A stretch of 64,000 nucleotides of DNA from Leishmania panamensis (taxonomy: Eukaryota; Euglenozoa; Kinetoplastea; Trypanosomatida; Trypanosomatidae): positions 1,336,526-1,400,525 of the forward strand of contig NC_025881.1 of assembly GCF_000755165.1 (NCBI RefSeq), in the 5' to 3' direction. Position numbers and translations under genes: made by a program. The notes under the pieces are model-generated. The model worked only from the letters and a program-made list of their open reading frames with translations, was not told the DNA's origin and did not search any database. Shown in pieces: positions 29,640 through 39,122 of this stretch; positions within the stretch are counted from its first letter, which is position 1; every line of letters begins with the position of its first letter.

Positions 29640-30420
29640 CCGCGGTGAGCGAGACCCCGGCACCAGGGGAGCCAAAACATCTTTTCCAGTGTGTCACTTC
29701 TGCTCTTCAACACGCAATCCTACCACGCACCAGTCTGCTGGCATGCGCACGCAGCTGCACCTCGCCTGCCTCCTCTGCGGCATCCCGTGGCATGGCGTGG
29801 GGGTTCCTTCTCCTGGGGTGTGGCGGGCCCGGTGGTGTGATCCGGGGCGCGCCCGTCGTGCTCCCGGCACCCGCGCCACCCCAGCCCACCCGGACGGCTG
29901 CAGGAGACGCCGCATGTCCTGCACCCGCGTGCCTTGCTGCTGATCCGCCTGTGCCTCCTCGCGCCCTTTACGCCCATAACGCGTGTGCGCTGCTGGTCCC
30001 TGCATGGCTTGCCTGGGTGTGCCACACCGTGCCGGCCGCGGGTGACACCTGCGGGGCACGGTTGCCGGTTGGCTTCGTGATGCGTGCGGGATTGGGTGCC
30101 AGACATGGCGGCCGGCACCGGGTCTCATCCCCCCCCCGCGAGGCGGGCAGCAGGCTCGATCGCGCAGCGGCCCCCTCGGTGCCTTGGGGACGGTGCCCCT
30201 GCCGCAGATGAGGTGGTCGGGCGTCACGGCAACACCAACGCGGCCCCGCCCGCGCTGCGCCATGCCGAGGCGCCGCCATCGCCTGCACATGGCAAGGGCG
30301 TGTCGTTGAGCCGATCGTGCTGGGCGGTTCCGGCCCGGTTGGGTCGTCCTTTCGAGTCCCACATCCGCTGGTTCGAGTCGGCGTCCATTCTAATAACGCG
30401 AGGTCTGAGCGCGACGCAGC
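29640..30420. other. GC-rich island, possible degenerate repeat
   Basis: This stretch is strikingly richer in G and C than its surroundings (runs such as GGGCCCGGTGG and CCCCCCCCGCGAGG). Long open frames occur on both strands because stop codons are rare in GC-rich DNA, and none shows a motif. It directly abuts the 5' side of SIDER2-like copy 2. A T-arm-like GGTTCGAGTC occurs at 30371-30380, but no tRNA fold surrounds it. It may be a decayed larger retroelement (DIRE-like) or another repeat; origin unknown. Confidence 0.4.
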
Positions 30421-30684
30421 CTGGTGTCTCATGGAGAACTGCTCGTGCCACCGAGTCACTCTGTCGTGCGCAGCCAGACGCGAAGTGTGTCCGTCTAGAA
30501 GGGCAATCACAGCAAGGCCACACCGTCTTTGCTTCAACCGCGTCCTGAAAGATGGAAAGGGCAGTGAATAAAGGTACGGAAAGTGGGCAAACACTGTGGA
30601 GTCATAAAGTAGCGCGATGCTCGGCGGGTAGGCGCATCAACACTCCAAAACAACTGCTCAACTATGGTGTTCGGAGCATCGTAA
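30421..30684. other. Spacer downstream of the epimerase stop codon
   Basis: Normal base composition resumes here. It holds the start of the epimerase 3' UTR; nothing else is seen. Confidence 0.4.
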
Positions 30685-31446
30685 CTAAAGATGGCTCGAA
30701 GCGCGCAGTGTGATGTGCTTCTGAATGCTGCTACGGAGCTTCTCCATGCTGCCCTTGCGATCATTCGACTTAAACACAGCACGGCCAGGCACAATCGCGT
30801 TTGCGCCGGCCGCAGCAACGAGGTCAATAGTTTCCAGTGTAATGCAGCCGTCCACCTGAATCAGAAGGTGCGGGTAGCGCTGGCGCAGCAAGCGTACCTT
30901 TTCCACCGTCTCCGGCTTGAACGTCTGCCCAGCGAACCCGATTTGTACACACATAACAAGCACCATATCTACTTCGCCTGCATCGATGAGGGGGAATAGC
31001 CTTTCCGCCAGCGTATCAGGACGAAGAGCAACCCCAGCAACCATGCCTGCCTTGCGTACTTTGCGGCATACGGCAACAGGGTCCTCGGTAGCCTCGTAGT
31101 GGAAAACAAACGTCGACGCTCCAGCCTTCGCAAACTTGTCAACCCAGTGTATGGGATTCGAGATAATCATATGACAGTCGAGAAAAGTGTTGGGCAGGTG
31201 CTTACGCAAATCCGAAACCGTTGCGGGGCAGAAGCTAAAGTTCGATGCGAAGTGACCGTCCACAATGTCCACGTGAATCCAATCAGCGCTGCCACCATTC
31301 TCAGACAGCACGTCCAGGGACTCCAGAAGTAGCTTTGTCTGGTCCGCCACCATTAGCGAGGGCGAGATGATGGGGACAATGGGCTGCCTTTTGTCGCGCC
31401 CATTCGGGTAGGTGGACTTGTCCTGGTGGTTAAACTTCGTCGCCAT
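30685..31446 (-). CDS. RPE: Ribulose-phosphate 3-epimerase with C-terminal SHL (PTS1-like)
   Basis: 253 residues from the ATG at 31444-31446; the frame is open further upstream to 31662, but that part is unlike the family and precedes the predicted splice site. It interconverts ribulose 5-phosphate and xylulose 5-phosphate in the pentose phosphate pathway. TIM-barrel motifs: IISPSLM (27-32), H58-V-D60 in HVDIVDG, H92 in DCHMIISNP and D199 in QVDG. The metal-binding H, D, H, D set is complete. The phosphate loop is unusual: MCVQIGFAGQ at 165-174 where the family usually has a PGFGGQ-type sequence, and DGCI and PGRAVF replace the usual DGG and AGSA/V-F. The last residues, Ser-His-Leu, fit the PTS1 consensus for glycosomal import. 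Its neighbours upstream are two GIM5/PEX11 glycosomal membrane protein genes. Possibly a divergent paralogue. Confidence 0.92.
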   Translation of the reverse strand: MATKFNHQDKSTYPNGRDKRQPIVPIISPSLMVADQTKLLLESLDVLSENGGSADWIHVDIVDGHFASNFSFCPATVSDLRKHLPNTFLDCHMIISNPIHWVDKFAKAGASTFVFHYEATEDPVAVCRKVRKAGMVAGVALRPDTLAERLFPLIDAGEVDMVLVMCVQIGFAGQTFKPETVEKVRLLRQRYPHLLIQVDGCITLETIDLVAAAGANAIVPGRAVFKSNDRKGSMEKLRSSIQKHITLRASSHL

Positions 31447-31461
31447 TATGAAAGTGAAGTG

Positions 31462-31510
31462 CTGTACGGCAGGGTGTGAGGGCAAAAGAAAAAGAGCAGA
31501 GATGGAGTGG
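31462..31510 (-). promoter_or_regulatory. Predicted spliced-leader acceptor and pyrimidine tract for the epimerase gene
   Basis: The plus-strand purine tract at about 31471-31510 gives a pyrimidine tract in RNA. The first AG after it is at 31463-31462, 16 bases before the ATG at 31446. It supports the shorter epimerase start over the upstream open extension. Confidence 0.45.
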
Positions 31511-32332
31511 GCGCGGGAAAGAGAGCGCTGCAGGCTATGGGGGTTTTTTTTAGAGAATAAGGATTGATAAAGCGCAAGCAAACCCAAAGTGAGAAACGCA
31601 AATAGACCGTAAAAGAGAACAAACGAGCCCGGAAAAAGAGCCCTGAGGAGGACAAAAAGCAACAGAAGAGATGTATGGGGCAGGCGTACAGACGCCTTTT
31701 GTTTGCCTTCTGTATGTCACACACACACACACACCGATATAGACGGCGCAGCGTTTCTTTCTTTCCCTTTTCGGTAGAAGACAAAGAAGGAGTCTGGGAG
31801 AAACGCTGAGAAGAAAAGCAAAGGGAAGCCAAAATAGGGGGAGGGGTACAAAATGGAACCCACACACAGAGAGGATGAAGAGACGGAAAGATGCACGGAG
31901 CGAAGTTGCACGACAAAATTTGCAGGCACTAAAGACAGAGGAGGGAGAGGAACCGAAAAAAAAAGAAAAAGGTTGGCGAGAAGATGCAGAGAGAGGGTAC
32001 GTCGGTGGGTGAGAAAATGGAAAGACGACGAAGAAAAGAGCCTAAGCAATTGAGGAGAGAGAAGAGAAGAACGCACCAAATTCTTTGCGAGTGGGTCACC
32101 CTAGGAGAACCTAATCCGTTGTTTACAGCCTAATGTGCCAATAAAATCCCGCGCTGATGAGAAAGCTACCACTACGATCACAAAAGGCAAAGGGGAAAAA
32201 AAGAGTAGAAGAGAGAGGAGCAACAAGGACGAGCGGAAGGCAGGCCTTTAAGATAGCATGAAAGCAAGCGAGAGGAAAAATCAATAATACTGGTAATCAG
32301 CAGTAATCTGGGAAAACGAGGAGAAAGGCGAT

Positions 32333-32367
32333 GTATATATGTATATATATATACACACACACACACC
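32333..32367. repeat. TA/CA microsatellite
   Basis: TATATATGTATATATATATA followed by a CA run. Non-coding simple repeat. Confidence 0.85.
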
Positions 32368-34842
32368 ATGCAGCAAGAGACAAAGAGACGTGGCTACTTT
32401 GTGTCCAATAAACCCCAAAAAAAATGATTCCCACTTTGACCGCTCTCTTCTTTTCTGATGGCAGCGTGAGACTACGAGGCGAGCGTTGCAGAGAGCGAGA
32501 AGCGAGGAGGCTGAGGAGTGAGGAAAAGCAATGCGAGGTTGAAGAAACAGAGGCGATGAGGCAGAAGCAGCACATGCGCTAACGAAGGAAGGTGAAAGCC
32601 GACGTGACGACGTGACGAAGCGACGCCAGAAGCAAAACATGACGTGCATCGTGAGCGGAAACACAGTACCGCTTTCATGTTCTTGTCATCGATCAGAGAA
32701 AAAACAAAAAGCAGCCGCGATCAAGTATGTCGACTGTCGCCTGGCGCTAACAAGGCCCGGCACACCACTTGCCGCTCGATTTGCTGTAACCTACTTCATT
32801 TTTTTTCTGTCGGCGTGTTGCATACGAGATCGATAGGGAAATCGTCCTCACGCACGGGATGTGGTATCCCCGCTCAGTTGAGCTCTGTTGGAGTGTCCTC
32901 TCTCTTATTTTTTCTCGCTCGTGGGTGTGGTCGATGGTTGGAAGAGCGCAGACACTCACAGACTTGCCCAGAGCATGGCAGCAATGAAAAGAAAATAGCC
33001 GATGAGCAAAAAGAAGTGGCACGGATCGAAACGGGGGAGAGTGTCACCGCAGTTTGGCAGCCGTGTGCCTGCGTGTGCCGCTTCTCTCCTTTTTTCTTGC
33101 CTCACCCCGGTGCTACACTGATGAGCGCACACGCATTCACAGATGCTCCCCCCCCCGCCTACAAGTCCTGTCTCTCTCTCGCTCGTGGGATAATACTGTG
33201 GCTTTATTAAGGCCAGCGGGAAAAAAAGGGAAGGTGGATGAAGTGGGACCGTCAAACACTACCAAAAGAAAAAGCTCGAGTCACATCGAAGGGGAAGTTG
33301 GTTAGGGGTCTGCTACACAACAAGAGAAAGAGCAGGCCCTCGACCACTTTGGAGCGAAAAGGGAGGCATCAGACAGGCTCACCTTTGAAAGAAGGGAGAC
33401 TACCTCTCTAGGAGATTATACGTTTCCTGTTGAACCTCCTTTTGTGGTTACTGAAACTTGACTCCTTTTCCCCATTTACATCCCTCTACTCTCCGCTTCG
33501 AACGCTTCCCACAACGTTCCATGCGACGTGCGCTCGCATCCTTCCTTCTCTTTCTCTAGGTCGCGTTCTGTTAAGTTGTGAGTGCGGGGAAGAGAGAGAA
33601 GAGAGGACAGGAGAGGTCAGATGAATGGCGTTGGGAGGGGGTGGGGTGTATCAAAATTAGGTGTTCCCCCTTCTCTGCGTCTCTCCGTCATCTCCCCATT
33701 CACGAACTCATATGCCTGTGCGTATGCGTACTGGGTGAAGATGTCGAGTTCATCCTTCGCTCTCTTTCACGTGTATGAACGTTTCTGGGCGCGGAGCGCG
33801 ACAGCTTACACTGCCCCCCCCCGCTCCCTTAAGAATTACAAAACAGAGGTGCGCTGACACCAGTCACTTTCCTGTAGCATCTCTCCCCTTTTTAAAAAAA
33901 TAATGTTGGACGTTGCTGTGTTATTGGGGGCGGATTTCTTTCGCTACGCTTAATTGCTTCCTTCCCCCATTTTTACGGCCTTTGATTTGCGGTGTGTGTG
34001 GATGGGTGACCTGAATGCTGAAGAGAGTGTTCAGCAGAGCGCGCTCAACGCAGCCAGCAAGAGAACAGGCACACACCTACGCGCGCACTGATTCTCACTG
34101 TAGAAAGAGCGAAACTGAGAGGAGGGGAAAAAAGGCGCACGGCTCCAGGGGGGAAGCGGCAATGAACTTCGTACAGTCTCTGCCCACCACCCTGAAACCG
34201 AGAATCCCTCGTCTTATATATCCTTGATAATCTGAGTGGCGATGAAAAAAACACATCGACATCATCGGTGCTAAGAGCCACAAAGCAGAGAGAAGCATCG
34301 CAGCTCGCCAGTGAGGGAGAGGAGAGGTAGAGGGTTGGGGCCTCGTCTCAGACCCACGGTGCAGTTTCTTCTCGTCCGGCGGTTGCAGCCGATAGCGCAG
34401 CGTGTTCTTGTCCCCGTGATTCAGGCTCCGCTCGCGCACGAACACACGTCGCGTGTATGCATGTAGTTGCTCGCAACTGCATTCACAGATCGTGCATGGC
34501 AGAGCCTCGAGAGGAGACACTTATGCGAAACGGGGTGGAAACAACAGTGCAGTGGCTTGGACGAGGAAGGCTTATTAGGAGCCACGCGCACGCTGTTCTT
34601 ATGTCCTCTGGTCGACTCACTGAATAATGCAAAGTGGGACCCCTTTCAGCCAACATCTGCTGACTCTCGCAGCATGCTCGCGCAGATGTACCGACCACAG
34701 GCAAAGAAAAGGGCGACGAAGGCAGCAACGCTGTGCTACACCCATTTGTCCTCTCCTCCCTCTCTTCCAGGTGGCCTTCGCTCTCCCCACATACCTGTCC
34801 TTTCTCCCCTTCCCCCATACGCTTCTGGGCGGTCAGGCACGC

Positions 34843-35604
34843 TTACAGGATGCTCATCATGAAGCCAGGGACAGAGGCCACGAGCCCGATGATACCCTGC
34901 GGGGTACTGGGTACCGCAATCAGCGGCGGGGCAAGGGAGGTGATGACATCGACCACGTTGCCTGATTGGAGAGCAGCGCTGAGGTACTTGGGGCCCGCTG
35001 GTGCAGAGCTTTTGAGAAGAGTGTAGCAGAACATGCTCTGAAGCACTCCGTCCGCCACGCTGAGGACCTTGCGGCGGTGGTCCTTCGCCTTCTCCTCGTT
35101 CTGGCTGTCCTTGACAGCATCGTAGCTGCTGCTCTTCAGTAAAAGGTAGTTCATGATGAGGCGCGCAATGTTTGACCAGAAGAGAAAGACAAAACGAATG
35201 CGGTTGAGGTGCTTGCCGAGGACAGGGTCGAGCATATTGGACTTGGAAGCCAGCACAAGCTCCTCGCCGATAAGGAAGACAGTAAAGAAGGCGGTGGAGA
35301 TCGTCTTGCAGATGCCAACCAGTGGGTTCGGGTGGCTGTTGAGAGCACCCGCGATGCCGCTGTATGTGAGGGCCGGGGCGACGACGAGCCACTGCGAGAA
35401 GCGGGTGATGGTACGGTAGTGAGCAGCGATGTGAAGGATAGTGTTGAAGTGCGCAGACAGCTCCGGGCAGCCGGCGGCAGCAGCAGGGCCTGTCAGGGCC
35501 ATCGCACTGAACTGCACGACCGACATGACACGGTCGCGGTTCGACACATTCCCTATGTAGTCGTTGAAGGTCGCGACACGTTGTGTAACGGAACTGTTGG
35601 ACAT
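34843..35604 (-). CDS. GIM5/PEX11-family glycosomal membrane protein, paralogue 2
   Basis: 253 residues from the ATG at 35602-35604; the upstream in-frame extension to 35670 precedes a conserved-looking N-terminus and is not used. The N-terminal third is clearly homologous to the gene at 37648-38325: NRDRVMSVVQFSAMALTGPA here against DRDKVMAIVQFLPMTLAGPA there, then HYRTITRFSQW against GYRAITRLSLL. This amphipathic DRDK...R segment followed by hydrophobic helices is typical of PEX11, which controls glycosome or peroxisome size and number. Membrane segments are likely near 130-160 and 225-253. The sequence beyond residue 80 is much diverged from its neighbour. It could be named GIM5B or a GIM5-like protein; I am not sure which. 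Confidence 0.82.
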   Translation of the reverse strand: MSNSSVTQRVATFNDYIGNVSNRDRVMSVVQFSAMALTGPAAAAGCPELSAHFNTILHIAAHYRTITRFSQWLVVAPALTYSGIAGALNSHPNPLVGICKTISTAFFTVFLIGEELVLASKSNMLDPVLGKHLNRIRFVFLFWSNIARLIMNYLLLKSSSYDAVKDSQNEEKAKDHRRKVLSVADGVLQSMFCYTLLKSSAPAGPKYLSAALQSGNVVDVITSLAPPLIAVPSTPQGIIGLVASVPGFMMSIL

Positions 35605-37647
35605 GGTGCTATAGGCGTAGAACGAGAGTCGATGCACGTGTGGGTAGAGGGAAAGAGCGAAGGCCAACAACGGAGAGCTAAACGCGGTCGTTCAAAGACA
35701 GAGAGACGAGAAAAGAAGGAAGGCTACAGGAGAAAGCAAAAAGAAGAACGCGCAAGGCGGTGTTTGTGTTTTGTGTGTGGAACGGGCGGGGTGGAGAAGG
35801 AGGAGGAGGAGCACGTACAAATCGAGAGACGAAAGGAAACAGAAGCAAGAGCACAGTTTCGCAAGACTCAATGGAACACATGCGGTATGCAGCCAGCACA
35901 CACAAAACTGTCCGGAAAGAACAGAGTAGTGACAAAGGGGACCCACGGACAACGGAGAGCGCTTGACTTAGAAGACCACACCCACACGCACGCCCCGTGA
36001 GAGCGTTGCGCCACCTTTGAAGTCAATTTCATTCTTCACGTTTTGCAATACGCAGAGGAAGAACAAAAAATCATTTTTCTTTGCTGCCAACCTGACCGCG
36101 GCCCTGCACTGTGGAAGAGCTCCTTGTGTGCGTGGCCACAGCCGTAGTTCGAGAGAGGCCCGAGGCGGAAAGGAAGAGAGAGAGAGAGCGAACTCTGCAC
36201 CACTTTTTTTTTGTATGTGCTGCTGCTTCTCTTGCGGCTTCCGCCACTCTTCTCCGCAAACAACATCACTCGCCCAGAGCACACAACCGGTTCGTTGTGT
36301 TGCTGTTTTTCTTTTCATCATGTAGCCCTTTTTATTTTGTTGAGTATCCACATTTTCTCGTCGCTGCTTCACGAACAAACGCATGTCTGTTATCCTTTAA
36401 AGAGGTCCTTTTTTTCAATTATTCTTGGTGTCCCCTCTACACCTCCGGCACCTTCTCACATCACCAGCACCGCCCACATGCACATGATGACGACAACGTC
36501 GATATTCTTCAACAATGGAGAGAAAGGACGGCGAAAAAGTGAGAGTGAGACAGCGCTTCTTGGGCAATGGTGAATAGGACATGAGTCAACATCATGTCCG
36601 CGCACCCGCATCCCAATACACGCGCATACTTGCCCTTACGCACACTCTCCGGCATTGACGTATGTGGGTATGCCTCTTGTTGTTGCTGCCGCTTGTACTC
36701 CTCAGCTTCCTGACCAACAAGGAGCTCTCGAGGGAACACACACCGCCATTCATGGACACGAGGAGACGACATCAACAAACAGGTCAGGGAAAAAGAAGTA
36801 AAAAAGGCGTATTTTTTTCTTTCGAGAGTGTTTGCGTTGTTTTTTTTTATTTGGCAGGTTCTTTTGGAGAGCATCATCACACGCAGCCCTAGAAGGCACT
36901 CACACACACAGAGAGAGAGAGAGAAAGAGAGAGGCGCACATACATAAATCCAGATGCCAAAGAGGCGCTCAACCCAAACGATACGCATGCGCGTGTCGAG
37001 CCACGTGTGTACACGTGCACAAGTCGCGAAAAATACGAAGAAGGAAAAAGAAACGAGAGGTGGGGAAGAGAAAAGAGAGTTAGGCAAGTAAAAGTGAAGA
37101 AAATAAAGAGAACGTTTTCAGTGTTCTTGATGCGTCTTTCGCTCATTTCATTGTGTGTGTGTGTGTGGCCTCTCATCCTCTGTCTACCTCTGTGCGTATC
37201 TGGAGAATGGGTGTTTCGTTGGCTGGGGCAGGGGTGGGTGCACATGGGGGAAAAGTACCGTAGTTCGAAAGGAAGTAAGGAAACGCACGACACACACCCG
37301 CACACACGCGCGCAGCATCTACAAGAAACGAAGTGAGAAGAAAAAAAAACAGAAACGCATAGATCAGCAACGAGAGAAGAGACAAAGTACTGGATACGCA
37401 GAAGTGGGGGGGACAGGAGCGGGATACAAGCTCTCACCCTTTCTCCTGTCTCTCTCCTCCATTGGTCAAGCATACACAATTGCGCCGCTAGAATTCTGCA
37501 CATGCATGATGGTATCACGGCAATACTCCTACAGCGCGCTTGGTGGGACAACTCTAGTGCCTATATCTCCTTTCTTGAGAACGGCTCTGGCGTTCCTGCT
37601 ACACTGTGTCTGTTGATGCGGTGCGTTGCGTGGGTGTGCTTTGATGT
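35605..37647. other. Intergenic spacer between the two GIM5/PEX11 genes
   Basis: About 2 kb with no supportable gene. Purine-rich on the plus strand near 35690-35850, T-rich near 36830-36850, with GT and GA runs at 36900-36930 and 37148-37166. A candidate splice acceptor for paralogue 2 is the AG at 35679-35678 downstream of the 35694-35740 tract. Confidence 0.5.
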
Positions 37648-38325
37648 TCAGTAGAAATCGCACATGGACGCGATAAACCCGAGTGCGCCGCGGATAGTGT
37701 CATTCAGCTCGAGACACTTCGGTGCGATGAGCTGCAGTGTCTTGTGCAGCGGCATCAATGGGCCGCTCACATCCTCCAGCAGCTGAGGGCCACCCTTCGG
37801 GAAGCACGTCAGCGAGAAGACCAAGAAGCAGCCTAGCTTCACCGTGGTGATCATCTGGCGCTTATGCTCCTCCGGCGTGTTCTTCTTCTGGGTCATCACG
37901 TACGCCTGGCGCATCAAGCCGAGCAGCAGAGTGTAAAACCAGCAGGTCACGGCACAGCCACCAAGGCGGCTCAAACGGCTCGGGTACACGTTGTGGCTCG
38001 ACAACACTGCCGTGTTCTCAAAAAAGCAGAAGCACACGTGAAAGAAGTGGCTCAGCTGGTCCACGCGGTCGAGGAGCACGTCACCCTTAGGCTTGGAGAG
38101 CGCCTCCAGCGTTGGCTTCGACAGAGCGTTGAAGAGAAGACTGAGACGCGTGATGGCACGGTAGCCGTCCGCCATGGTCGAGAGGCTCTTCAGAGATTTG
38201 CTCAGAGAGGTGCAACCGGCGTCGTTGGCGGGTCCAGCGAGGGTCATGGGGAGGAACTGCACGATGGCCATCACCTTATCACGGTCGCCCGTGTTAGCAA
38301 GATACTGAAAGATGGAAGCGGACAT
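37648..38325 (-). CDS. GIM5A: GIM5-type glycosomal integral membrane protein (PEX11 family), paralogue 1
   Basis: 225 residues from the ATG at 38323-38325. The N-terminus MSASIFQYLANTGDRDKVMAIVQF and the following TLAGPANDAGCTSLSKSL, DGYRAITRLSLLFNAL match my recollection of trypanosomatid GIM5 proteins. GIM5 proteins are abundant glycosomal membrane proteins of the PEX11 family, essential in bloodstream T. brucei. Central hydrophobic stretches (about 100-115, 125-150) and a C-terminal one (LNDTIRGALGFIASMCDFY) suggest two or more membrane passes with both ends cytosolic, as for PEX11. It lies next to a divergent paralogue, so the pair arose by tandem duplication. The naming as GIM5A is by resemblance only. 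Confidence 0.85.
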   Translation of the reverse strand: MSASIFQYLANTGDRDKVMAIVQFLPMTLAGPANDAGCTSLSKSLKSLSTMADGYRAITRLSLLFNALSKPTLEALSKPKGDVLLDRVDQLSHFFHVCFCFFENTAVLSSHNVYPSRLSRLGGCAVTCWFYTLLLGLMRQAYVMTQKKNTPEEHKRQMITTVKLGCFLVFSLTCFPKGGPQLLEDVSGPLMPLHKTLQLIAPKCLELNDTIRGALGFIASMCDFY

Positions 38326-39122
38326 GACGATGACGGGGGGTGTAGGGATCAAGTTGATTTTTGCTGAGTGTGGTAGAGGGGAACGACACGCCAAGAAGAG
38401 GAAAACGACGAGCTCGGTCAACCACAAAGAGACAAAAATGCAAAAAAGAGTAAAATGCACACGAGGAAAAGGAGAGAAGAGAGTGGCTACGGTAGCGGGA
38501 TGGAGATTCCTCTTTTAGTTTCCTTTGCTTCTTGGCGTATAAAGCGGGGAGACGAAAAAGAGCAGCAGATAAAAGTCGACAGGAAAAAAAGGGGCGAGAG
38601 GAGAGAGGGAGGTGGAGGAAGAGGAGGAGGGCAGCACAGACACAAGCGGGGGTAGGGAGGCAACAAGGACACGCAGCGGCAAGAGGAGAGAGAGGCAAGG
38701 AAAGGGTGGATCTTGTGAGGCATCAGATCAGATAAAGCCGGTGGCCAAGAAAGCAAATTTACTCCGCAAGAGAGAGTATTTTCCGCACCAATGCTTGTCA
38801 GCTGCTCCCGAAAGTAGCGATCAAGTAGGGTCATTTCCTCTCCCTCACAAGCCCCACCCAAAGGGGTAGAGAGAGCAAAGTGCACTGAAGGCGCATAGTT
38901 TTTCGTGGGGGTGCAGCGTCCTTTGGAATACCTGTGAGGGGGGAGAAAAACCGGGGAGATCGTCCGCAACAATATGTGCGAACGAGCCAAAAAAAAAAAA
39001 GAAGCGCGTGCATCGCGCACAATACACCCTCGAGACCAACAGCAGGTCCACGACGCACGGCCTTCCACAGCCACTGCGAGGAAGTACTAATGACGCACAC
39101 GAGTGCCCACCCCTTACCTCGA
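38326..39122. other. Intergenic spacer between four-span protein and GIM5 genes
   Basis: No gene is supported. GGA-rich purine stretch near 38595-38640 on the plus strand (pyrimidine tract in RNA). Confidence 0.5.
38364..38410 (-). promoter_or_regulatory. Predicted spliced-leader acceptor for GIM5 paralogue 1
   Basis: The first AG downstream of a short pyrimidine tract (plus-strand purines at about 38388-38408) is at 38365-38364, 39 bases upstream of the chosen ATG. It supports the start at 38325 over the open extension to 38460. Confidence 0.4.

Larger units (their letters stand above)
31447..34842. other. Long intergenic spacer between GIM5/PEX11 paralogue and epimerase genes
   Basis: About 3.4 kb with no supportable gene. 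Minus-strand Ser/Phe/Leu-rich open frames (such as 31446-31916 and 32281-32664) are translations of pyrimidine-rich RNA. A TA/CA microsatellite sits at 32333-32367. CT-rich and purine-rich blocks alternate. Interpreted as a long 3' UTR plus the epimerase leader. Confidence 0.55.

Noticed and set aside
30353..30385. T-arm-like GGTTCGAGTC suggesting a tRNA
   Set aside because: The bases flanking the loop do not pair as a T stem, and no acceptor or anticodon stem could be drawn on either strand.
29694..30594. Overlapping minus-strand frames of 222 and 208 codons
   Set aside because: They lie in the GC-rich island where stops are rare; Arg/Pro/Ala-rich with no motif, and both strands are equally open.
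35209..36000. Plus-strand open frame of 263 codons
   Set aside because: Overlaps the GIM5/PEX11 paralogue 2 on the opposite strand and runs into purine-rich spacer; Glu/Lys/Arg-rich low complexity.
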